Part shown: positions 11,701 to 23,700 of the stretch, one piece after another
Position numbering within the stretch: the stretch's first letter is position 1
Layout of the letters: every line of letters begins with the position of its first letter
Assembly (NCBI RefSeq): GCF_016802725.1
Contig: NC_052667.1
Span: 3,686,501-3,750,500, forward strand
Direction: 5' to 3'
DNA from: Solenopsis invicta
Lineage: Eukaryota; Arthropoda; Insecta; Hymenoptera; Formicidae
DNA: 64,000 nt
Made by a program: the position numbers and the translations under genes
The notes under the pieces: generated by a model
Told to the model about the DNA's origin: nothing
The model's input: only the letters and a program-made list of their open reading frames with translations
The model's database searches: none

Positions 11701-14700
11701 ATGCAGAATTGGAAAAATACAGATACAGCTAATTTTGTCGCGATTTCACGATAGGAGCGTGAGGTCCCAAAAAAAATGTTAAGGACGCAGCTTTCCTTCA
11801 CATCTCGTCGCGTTACATGTAGGAATGAGAAAAATTTTTTCACATAAAAATTTGTTCAGCGTTTTCAATTTGTAACGCATTGAAAAGAACCTCACGATGA
11901 ACAAATGCAGTTACCTACGTAATAGTATGAAAAAAATTCGTAATACAACTTTTTTTATGAAACATCCCGATGTTATCGTGTATGCGATAATGGTCGTCAC
12001 GAGTGCTTCAAACATTTTCGCTCGCGGATGATCATGAAATAATGGCGCAGTAAAAACACACGATATAAGCATGAAACGGTAATGTTGCTCTCTTGCCATA
12101 GCCACCGTAAAATTCTGACACATGAAAATGCTGAATGCTCTTCATCAGTGTAACTTGCTTAATACGGTTTTATGTATTACAGTGATCTACGCAATATAAT
12201 AGAAATGATAAAAATTTCAAACCATTTTAATGCATCATTCTATGGTCTATGTAGATTTTAAATATAAAATAATTTTTTTTTTCATTATGTCATTAGCAAT
12301 TCTAATGCAAGATAAAATTGTATTTTACTACAGAAACTCATGTTATTAGGATCAATTACGTTATATGTTGTTTCATTTATAACAATATATGCGAATGGCG
12401 AAATTATCATTTATTGCTTCATTATTGTTAACTAACCGCAGCTATAATATCGATCGGTTGGCATGTCGCTTTAATATCTATGCATAATTATCTTGAATAT
12501 TGCAACATCATAAATATGCGCTATAGATACTATACCATTTAATGATCACAAAGACATCGATGAATGTTTCATATTTGCTATTTCAATTGTTAAACTTCAA
12601 TTACTGATCTACGATGTTACAATACGTTAATTTGAAAGAGCTAACAAAGAAAAACCGACACTCATTTATTGAATCGGCATAATATTGATCGACGCGCCGT
12701 ATATTTTTATGTAAAAAAAATAAATAAATAAATAAATAAATTCGTGAAACATACAGTATGAATTCGTAGAATGGCTTTCTAAAGTAAGGAGGACAGTTAT
12801 AGTCGGAGAGATGTTTTAAAAATTTAGCGTTCTCGGGCATTACTGAAACATTTCGTGCTACAGGCGATGGACGCGGGCATCGAAAATAGGAAAAGAAAGT
12901 TAAGTCCCGAAAGTTTATCAAGTGAAGATCCACTGGATCGTTCGCGAACTTCTGTACTCTCGCTGTCACTGCGGAAGGAGTGTGCCTAGGTATGTCGGAG
13001 ATCGAGGCGATGGGATGAACGGACGAAAAAGAGGGGCTAGGGGAAACGCGCGCGAGAAGTCGTCCGCAAGAAAAACGAAATAACTGCATCGTCCTAACTT
13101 CTGGGCGAATCGTCGTAAACTGCGGCAAGTTACGAGACGTCGATTTCAAGAATTTTCCCCCGAATTGTGCAGCGCACTTCAGCAATGCTTTCCGCTAACC
13201 GTTTTCAGAACTTGACGACACGAATGTTCGCATCCGGCCAACGTCGCGACGCGGGGGAGGACAACATAAAAACACACTCGACGCGCAACTTTTCCGAATT
13301 AGAGTACTCGTGAGAATCGTAGATCAACTGTACGCTCTCTCGTGAAAATGCGTGAGCAAATTTGCTCATTTTCTCCTCCGATATTGAACTCTGATTTCGA
13401 AGATTCTTTTAAATTGTAAGATTATACGAAACCTTAGTGTCTGCAGTTATTATTGCAATGTAATAACATTGAGATATCTTTTAACAAATTGTCAAATATC
13501 AAAACAGTAATTTTGCACCGTAATAAAATGATCTCGTTCCGAAATAAGAATCAAATTAACGTGTGAAACATCCTGCAAGGTAAAGTAAGAAAAAGATTTA
13601 TAGCGCGAGTCTAATACTTGAATTTAGCCGCTCTCAATTTTACTCACATCATTTTATAACAAGAGCGTTATAAATTTACTTTCGTCGCCAGAAAGTTACG
13701 GACCAAAGTGTCGGCATTTAACATCTTCAAATAAAGAGTCCGAGAGAGAGGAACTTTTTATTAAGTAGCCAAGAATGTTTGCTCTTTCTTCGGTACTTAA
13801 ATGACGTAGAGATCTCACTTTAGAATGATGTCTATTTTCATTTTGCTGTACAGCATATGCTTATTTTAATAACATAAAATTGACATGCAATACGTAACAA
13901 TAGACTTACGGTGTCAGACTTTTCAAGAATTGGCTTGTTTGCTTTCCACCAAGTAATCACCGCGTCTGGCCGTGAACCGCTCGAGCGACATTCCACGTTG
14001 TAATTTTTCTCAGCTGAAACTCTCGTTTCCTTCGTCAGGATTTGAACTACCAACGGTTTTACTGCAACAATGAAAAAAAAAATGTCGTTGTTTTCCTGTA
14101 ATTACAGTAAACCATAGAGCTCTTTATTTTTCATGCTTTTTTTATTTACGAAAAAAAGAGATGCTCCAATTTAATAAGTGGAAAAGCCTATTTTTCGACG
14201 CAAAACAAAATGCAATTTGCATGCAATGTAGTTGTACACATTTATTATATTTCGTAGATGTGTTATGTCATTTAAAAAGACAGATGCTCGCACATATATA
14301 ATGTAATGTACACGTTATAGAATGAGAGATTCTATTGTATTTGAAATTTTCATTTTTCTCTCTTTGTTTTGTCACTTAAAAAAAGATGCACGTTGTAAAG
14401 ATAAATAAAATTATATCGTTAAGCATGTATGCACGCGTAGTCAAGTTTCTGCTATGGCGGATCTTAATTTAATCAACTTTATTCGGATCGCTACTGTTTC
14501 GAAGTTGCCTACCGAGTGAAATCGTGAAAACGGCTCCCGGAACTACAAAAGCGGCGGTGCTCAGTATTGTACCGGGAAAAAATCCGGGAATAAGATTAAA
14601 CGGTCGAAATAACGATGAAACCGGACTATCTAATTCCGAGGGAAGCTGGGAAACGTATTCGTAAAATCATTCCGAAATTTCGTCGTCCGACTGAACGAGT

Positions 14701-17700
14701 ATGCTTCGCGAACAACAGAAAGAATTAAAGAACGATATGGACAGCTCAAAAATCAGGATTAAAATCTTGTTCTTCGCATAGCGCAGCGATACATTTTAAT
14801 TATTTAATTCTTAAATCTACGAAAGAATTGTACTAATTCTCAGAGGTAATCAACGTATATTTCTAAGAACAAGATTGTTATCTAAAACAAGTCATTCCTA
14901 TTATGCTTATTCCTTATCCCTTGTCGTAATAAAATGCGCGTATAAAACGCTTATTTTACAAAAAATTTTGTACCTCGTTTTTAACTTCTTTTCGTAATTG
15001 TCAATCATAACTTTTATACGATTTGTTACGATTATTTCAAGATTTCTTCTTGTGCGAATACATCTGTGATCTGTTTAGATTGACTTGTAACTTAATAATG
15101 TTGATACTAAAATAGTATCAAGTATACTTTTTGATCATATTAAAATATCAACGCGTCATCAAATGTGTAATCATATTTTTGTACGTGGTTAATATTAGCG
15201 ACGTCAGTATCAATTTTCATTTTCACGATAGATTTTAAACAGAGATTTAATTTTAGGTTTTAAATATCGTTATATTTTGATGCCATGTCTGCAGAAACGT
15301 GAAAAGAAAATACAGAAATACTTAAAAAGAAATGAATAAATTTCAAAGAGATTATTTTTGACTGCTTTGTTACTACTGTTGCTAAATCTGAAATTAAGTG
15401 CTTTTTCTGTCCAAATAAATTTACTTTTTCCTAATGTCACAAATGTAACAAACGACTGTATCATATTTATGATTAACAGAGACCCAATTCTGCAATTACA
15501 AAATCACTCTACATTTCTAGCGATTACACACGTCTACATATCGCTTAATATATTCCTGTTTTATCGTAGCTGTTAGCAGCGAATATTTGATATTCATATC
15601 AACTGATATTCATATCGACTAAAAGCGATCGAATTAACCAATTCGTATATAACGTTGGTGTCACATGGTCGTCCTCGTAAATTCCAACACAAGCACATTC
15701 GTCGCTAGGACCGACCGCTCATACAATCTCTAATTGCCATTAGTTGGTAGCCACTTCTCTGAAATTGGTTCCTCCGTTTCACTGTATATCCCAGTCCTGA
15801 CGCACACACACACACACGCACTTGCGCTCCCGTCTACGAATAGATTTGACGACTCTCACACTAGTCCGGCCATAGATTCGCATTTGTACGAACTTTCGTT
15901 TATTCGTATAATCAACTTTCGCGACCACTCATCCGATGATCAAAAGTCCATTTAATCAGCTTAATAATATCATGAGCGATAACACGATCCAGCGCGAAAA
16001 TCGCCTTGTTGTGCATGCGATAAAGAATTAGTGCAATCTATTTTGAGTAGGCGCCTCGGGAGAGATTAGATTTTAATTAAAACATGTCGAGAGCGCGATT
16101 ACGTTCGAGAATAGCTTAGTTTTGCGCAAGGTGGGTCTGAAATACGTATGAGGGTCCGACAGTGGCGGTGGCACAGATTGTATCGACGGGAGCATCACTC
16201 GATGCGCCGGGCATCGCGTGTACGTCGATCGTGATCGCGCCTCACGATGCCCGAGGAAGAGGGAGAAAGGATTGTATCTATTTTCGACGTTCAATTAGAA
16301 CAAAAGCACGCAAAGCCGGCGTGCAATTGCTTGGACGAGTATAGCGATGTTTGATTCCTGCTACGATATCCGTGGAATCAACCGTTCGACATTGTGGTTC
16401 CATTGTCGTTCGTAATTTAGTGATCGCCGACAGCTTTGACAAATTGCCCCACTCTATCAGTCGTGTTGGATATCGTGTTCGCACGCTTGGCTTTAGCGTT
16501 TTCCTGAAGTGGCTTGTTAACTTAGCTCACGACTTTTCGCACGAAAATTCCGGACGAAAGAAATACGTTCGATAAAAGGATGTATCTTGAATGGAACGTC
16601 TTGGAGCCAATAAAAGAAATCTCGAAGATTGCGTATATTCCAATAAAAATATACGGAATTCAGCGGGTCAATCAACCCTCACGATGTCAATAATAGAGTA
16701 CGCGCGTCGTTCTTCCTCCGCACCTGCGTAGAATCCCCGGTTTTATTATTAACCGTAATGCGCGTTCATCAAGTTTTACTGGCGCATTATCGAGGCGGTG
16801 CAGCGGCGCGGCGCGATGCCATTTGCGTATGCCGGCGAACAAACGTCCGTGAATTAACGCCCGCTACCAGCGCCGGGCCTTAATGGTTTCACGCGTGTTT
16901 ACCGTGGCGTTATCGTTTGTTCGAATAATTCCCTACGAGTCGACGCCCCCGGCCGGCGGCACTTATCAAACCCGGCGCTCTTCGCACCTTCCCATTTATT
17001 TCCAAGCGGTTGAACGGCCACCACCTGCTCCGTCGGAAAGCGCGCCGCGCGCGGCGTGACTCTCGGCGCCGACCGAAATCAGTGCCCCGAGAAAGCTCGG
17101 CGTTGCCGACGAAAAGCGCACTGGCCCTCGGCCAGTTGAAATCTCCTAGCCTTATCGGGAAACGAGGTCGAGATAGCTCCCCTGATGAATGACGATGATG
17201 TCCCGCGCGTCATGGAAACGCGCCGCGGCTCAGCGCGCCGGGGGGACGGGATTATTAATTATTATCAGGCGAACAGTTTCCGACGCGCATGACCGCGCAC
17301 GAATAAACGTCGCGCGCGCAAAGGTGCGTGCTCGCGTGTTCGTGCGTGCGTGCGTGCATACGTGCGATACACGCACGACCGGATACGAATTAGCGCAATT
17401 GCAATTGGCAAAGTCTAGCGAGCCGTTTATCACATTGATGCCGACTTTAATTCTTAACCGGCGGCACGAATTGCCAGGCGCTGCGCAGAAACCACGCGCC
17501 CGCCTGTTTGTTTCACCCTCGCAAAAAATTTATGAACAAAGCGCATTTGCATGCCACGCCGCAGACACTCCGGACCACTCCGAAAGCTTTCGTCACGCCA
17601 GCCGCGTCACGCGTTTCGTGCTCACTCACTTATTTTTCACATTCTCGCCGATCGAATCTTGCTACAACACAGCGCGATACCACTGTGAAATGTCACGACA

Positions 17701-20700
17701 CTGTAAGAGCTTTAGCCTCTAATTTATCTGTGGTTGAGTAACGAAATCTCAAATTAATTTCTTTTCAATTAAAAAATTATTACAAACTCGTATCTTGGGC
17801 CTTTAGACCGTGAGCGAGAGAGGCGGTATCTCATTCCATCAATCTCAATCGAGATAAACTTCGAATGCGAAGAGTTAAATTTTGATCAAGGGGATAATTT
17901 ATTGTTCAAAGGCGTTTAATAACTCATTAAAATTTCCAAGTGATTTATATGACAGCAATTAAGAATGAATTGATGCACATTTGAACAGATGGGAGCGTGG
18001 ACACGCATGCTTATCATTATTTGTTCTATCGAGTGGATTCGGCACGCATCGCAATTCGTATGAATTAATAGGCATCACCCACGGGAGTGTACGAAATTAT
18101 TCGCATACAAGAGTATGCCTGTGTCTACTAGTTACATATAGTGTCTGATTATTTATGCTTGATGTAGGATTAGTTATTCGTGCGAACTATCTCTATGCAT
18201 AACTATCAAATGCAATTCCTTGAAACAAGAGCAATCGGAAATATCAGCTTGCGCAAGGAATCGTAATTTATATACAGACATAAAACGTCCGTTTTTTACG
18301 TGCCGATCGTAAAACGACGATGCTCGAAATAAAAAATTATTACTTTTCTTGGGAATAAAAAATTAGAATGTTGATAGAGATAAAAAAAAATTAGAAAACG
18401 CGAACACAAATTTCTACGTCGAATGTCTTCGAAAATATTTTTCTGTTCAATCAAATGCAAAATCGAAGTAATCTACATTTATTTGCGACAAAGACGTATA
18501 TTACTAGCCAATGAAGAATTACCTTTTAATAAAATGGGTGTAGCACGAGAGAGTAATGTTTCGATTTTATATAATATTTTTTTTGAACTGTTATTAATTG
18601 TGTGCGCTATTGAACACAGTTAGCGTACGTTTCAACATGAATTGCGAATTGCTCGGTTAATGCGGCGCGTCTTAAGACGCGAGGTTTCCATGGGTATGCG
18701 CGCGTGCAACGTGTGATCGGCGAGATCAATCGACCCACGAATTAGCGCCTCTTGCAGCTCCGTCAAGCACTAATGCTTTTACGCGTGTTTACATTAACGT
18801 TATCGCCGTCGGTTCGAACAGTTTCTTCCGCGGCTCTCCCGTTCCCTTCTGTCTGGGCGCGACGTTACTGGGTCATTACAAGTCGAATTCTCTTTCAGCC
18901 GCCACGATATCTTAGAGTGCACCCCGAGTACCTTCTTACCTCGATGCACACACGACTCACTCATACGGCACGATTAACGCGCTCACGGACGCACACGCAC
19001 GCGCGTGTGCACGGCGCGAGCGTTCTCCGTCACGTCTATCGACCGTGCAACAACGCTCGCTCGAACACAGACGCGCTGTCGCACGCCAAGTGCTCACGAG
19101 GAAACACAGAGTCGAAGCTGCGGACCGGAGGCACGCGATTCACTGATCCGTCTTGCGAGAGGCGTTACCGTTATCTTCACCGGCCAATCTCGTCCAGACG
19201 ACTAATAGGTTCAGCACGTGAATACCTTGGCCCGACTATAGGGCTACGTGAAAAGGCCTTCGGTGCATGTACCCTATGTGACCATTGAGCCGATTCGCCA
19301 GCGGCGTATACGATACGAAATCTGCCTAAAACCACGAAGGGAAAACGCCAATTTACATCAGTTCTTCTATCGACTGTTCTCACGAATTTGTTTCCTCGAG
19401 TAACTTCAGATTCTGTCGATAGATATGTCGTTTGATACGCCGCTATACATTGCAGTCTCGAAGGTCGTAAGCTGGCGGAGATGAGATTTTGTAAGCGACA
19501 AACGAGGCTTGTCAGAATGAATTATAATCCACGCGCTTGCACTAGCATTGTATTAATGCATTAAGGGTCAGCGACTTTATATTGCGCAAGTGGCGACACT
19601 TGTCGGTTCGTGCGGAGAAATTAACGACCAGGAAGATATCCCTAGATAGGAAAACATGTGAAACGCGGTTATATGCTTTTTCTTTCGCGAAATATGCGCG
19701 TCAACTTGTCGGTAGTTCCATGTCTACCTCAACGCGCAAATGGAGAACTCTCGTAGCTCGTTATGCACGCGATAATTGCGTACTTACATTAATGATTACA
19801 TGGAACTACGTATGTGCAACACTTTACGTCCACTGGGCACATTTACGTTTATAGGCTGCGCTATATATATGTAACAAAATATTAGAAAATGCAAACAATA
19901 ATTTGCATCGCACTGCGAAATAATTATTGGAAATTAAAAAAAAAACGTAATGCAAAAAACGATAACTCGATGATGCACATACAAACGTGACATAGTTTGG
20001 CGCCGCATCATTTAAAAATGTTAGCGTATTAGTCTATAAAGTGCTTAGTAACAATACTAACAAGTTTTATCTATGATTTCTTTTTGACTTTGAGATAATT
20101 TTTTCTCTTAGGGCAAATTGGACTGGCTGTGGCGGCCGTTTGATGGATTGCGATTCCCGTAAAAACATGTTTAAGAAACTGTATTGCACAAGCATGCAAC
20201 ATTATAGAGATTGACAAAGTAGGTCGCGTAAGTAGAACTTTTCTCGATCGTCATTCGCGGTATGGGCGTACATTAAGGTAATCGGGGGGATTCGTTTTAA
20301 GCATCACCAGGAGGGGCCTTCATTTCTTTCGCGCGAAACGATCGACATGCTGACTCAGCGCTAATCCTCGCTTGCAGCCTATTAGTGGATGGCTCTTTCG
20401 ACACTCTTCTATTTACGTAAGACACTATTTCGGATACGCTACTTACGCTAACGCAATCACCGATTTTGCTATTATACACGCCAGATCGAAATTACGCTGA
20501 ATGGCATTTTTATGCGGCACATCCATTAATGTCACTGTGAAAGGTAAATATTACGTTGTCATAACGTTACAAGTTGGAATTACACTGTTACGACAAGGCG
20601 CGTAAATTTAGTGCCGCGCGAAATTGGCTCATGTATAAGCTGAAGAAAATGAAAGATAGAACGAATAAGCAGCGCAATCGCCATGCAATTTCGCCAAACG

Positions 20701-23700
20701 CAGCACAAGAAAGAGAGTATGAGTAAGATAGAGTAGGATCGTCAACGACTTACGATTCATTTCGAGGACGAACAAATTGATTTGCGGCGTCACCAAGTTC
20801 GTGTTGCTGGCCTGACAGATCAGCCTCGCCTGGAGGTGCTGTCGCCCAATTTTCGGATACGCCAAGTGGTTAACCGTTAACCGGTTCTGGGTATCATAGT
20901 GATAGGACTCGTCTATCACGGTATTGTCGAGATACCACGTTAGCTTCGGGGGTGGCTTGCCGCCACGAGCCTCGCAAATCAGGTTGACGTCGCTTCCCTC
21001 GTTGTACCGCTGCTCGACGCCCCAAACGACCTTCGTTGCCCCATCCAATATTATCGGCTTCGACGGAGGCACTGTGCGAATAGCATGCGTCGTTAGAATC
21101 CAACGAGGAGATGTTAATCGATCATTCGTCTAGCGAAACGACAGTCAGCGCGAGAGATGCGTATGCGGTCGATGCGGTGGAATCCGGCAGAACTTTGGCG
21201 TTGTAGTAGAATTAACTGTTATAATGGCCGCAAAACAGGTCGTAGTTACGAAGTATATTACCACGGCAGCTCCTAGTTTGCGAGGCAAACCGCGGCTTAC
21301 GCCGAGATTAATTTATGCGCCGGAAAGTGCCGAGTTCGTAAGTCAACACACACGACGAGATGTATCGAGAGCAAATGTATATCTAAACTGAACCGCGCAT
21401 GAACTTTATCGTATCGCGCGACGAATTGAACGATTATATTCAACGTTAAATTACACATCGTAAAAGCAATCTCGGAAAGGTGCTTCTTGCTCCGATACTT
21501 GACGCGACCTCCATTACCGCGCCCTGATCAAAAGGACCGACTTTAATTGTTGCGTGATCACTGGTTGATTGAGTTTCACCGGGATACAATGCGCTCACCT
21601 ATAACGGTTAAGTTCATCCTTTGTTTCCGCGTCGGCGAGTTTCTGAAGTCCACCCGGCACCGGTAGATTCCCTCATCGGTGCTCTCCAGCCGATCGATGC
21701 TGAGGTGAGCCGGATTCGTCGCCGTGACGAAAAAAGCTCTTGGTCCCAATGCCGTGGGCGACGACCAAAGACGGGCGTTGCTGTATTGCCGCCGGCCGCG
21801 AACGTCAAAGCTGCAACAATCGATTGGCTGCTGCAGTAACTCGGCCGTAATGATCTCATCGTTTTGCAATTGTTATGAGCGTATTATGAGTTTACGAGTG
21901 TATTTGCCGATACGCGCTGTATCATTAATTATCGATGTTTGATATTGCATAATATAGAATTTCAGCGTTTTTCGCTAATAGGCATAGAATACTGCAACGA
22001 TTTCGATCGAATACTCGTCTCTCTCGCAATAAGAGTCAGTTTATCGCTAATAATTACCGTTTTGCATGTTATTTACGTACCAAAAACTACCAATTTAATT
22101 ACATAATTTGCAATGTAATTGCAGCATATTAATTGAGACAGCGTACTGACGTCGTTATCAAATAAAAAGCTCATCATGATTGAATTAATTTATAGGTTAA
22201 AAATAATAAACATACATTCCTGAGTATTTGCGATCAAATATGCTTGCTTCAAGATTTCTCGTCAATTATGAAATTAAATATTTTTACTAATTATTTCTGA
22301 AGTAAATGTTTTTAATTGATAAAATTATAATCAGCACAATTTGTAGTATTGTAATTTCATAATGAATATAATGAATTTTATAATTATATAACAATCTCTC
22401 TCGTATTATATTAAATATTTGACGAGTAAAATCTCGCAAAATTGGTATGCCGTTTTCTTATCCCGTTACATTACAAAAGCTTTAGAAACGGATGAACCTG
22501 GATAATAGACTAAAATTAAATTCGGGACGTTATGCTCGTCGTTTGTGCCCGCCTGCATGTGATCTTACCATCGCGCAGCAACTTTACTGAAGAATCGTTC
22601 GCAGAAGTACGATTCGAGACTGGTGGTTGGACAGGCGTGTCTGTCTATGTACGGGATCACATGGGAGCCGTTTCCAGTGCGTGATTGCATATTAAGCATC
22701 CGCAGAGAACGAGAATAGGAGCAAAGGGAAACGGATTAGAGGGACGGTCGGGAATAAGAGAGCTCGCGCAAAAGAACAGAGATATCTTGGGAAGGGTGGG
22801 GGACGCCAGTCGTAGAACCCTCCACGGCTCCTCTCGCGAGCGACTAAAAGTTAAATTGCGTTCCGCGACTGCACGGGAGTTCGGATTTTCGCTCGTGACT
22901 GAGTAGTCCCAAAGCTATCCTGCCCTCACGCTTGCTTCCGCGGCATTGACGTTGAAATACGATTTAATTCTTCCACTTCGCACTTCCAGTGGACGAAGAA
23001 GGGCGCTTCCGTGACGCGCCACCCGACGCTGCTGCCCGTCCGCCTGCCCGCCCGCCTCGTTGTCGTAGACAGGGCGATGGGAGGAGGGCAGACCTCCGAA
23101 GTGAGGTCGAGCACAGGTTCCACGAGCCATCGCCCAGCACGTGAACGACTCGCGGATATAACACGTTCGACCGACTTTTCTCGCGCGCGATAACCCTGAA
23201 AAGCGATTTTCCCATATCGGTCTTCTGACTTCAACTCCGGCGTTCATCGGGCGGCGGAACGACTCTCAAGATCGATCGATCGCCTGCCTACTCACCCGAC
23301 TCGTCGATCACGACCCGAGAGGCTGATTCGTCGAGACTTTTCGGAAAAGCATCGCCTACAGCCGTTTCTTCGTTATCTCGGGAGATTGCAGAGCGTAGAT
23401 GAACTTGCGCTCCTTTTATACTTGGCGAAATCTATTTGTGTGAACGAAGTAGCGCGCGTTATACTGAAATCCCGAGTGTAGTGAACGAGTATAATCTCAG
23501 TTAACGTTGATTCCGTGTAGAAAATTAATTTCGTTTTTATTTTTATTCTCTTATCGTAAGTTGACTTTGATAAAAATAATATAAACTTTCGTCGACTTAT
23601 TACGATGACATCTTAAGCGACTGTTGAAGATCTCTGCGACCGAATGCGTCTCTCATCGCTCTTTATTTTGCTACTATTCCGTACTACGCCGTGCACTCGT

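Larger units (their letters stand above)
14062..20753 (-). other. Intron c-d, 6692 nt, the largest found
   Basis: It lies between Ig2 and Ig3. It holds a CA repeat at 15801-15819, a GC-rich block at about 16.7-17.4 kb, a GTGC-type repeat near 17340-17362, and two related blocks at 16851-16930 and 18739-18825. No coding exon was recognised; long plus-strand frames here lie in GC-rich sequence and carry no domain signal. Confidence 0.82.

Noticed and set aside
12601..13185. A 194-codon minus-strand frame in intron d-e, the longest in the window
   Set aside because: It shows no recognisable domain, has low-complexity segments and lies inside an intron whose flanking exons already join in frame.
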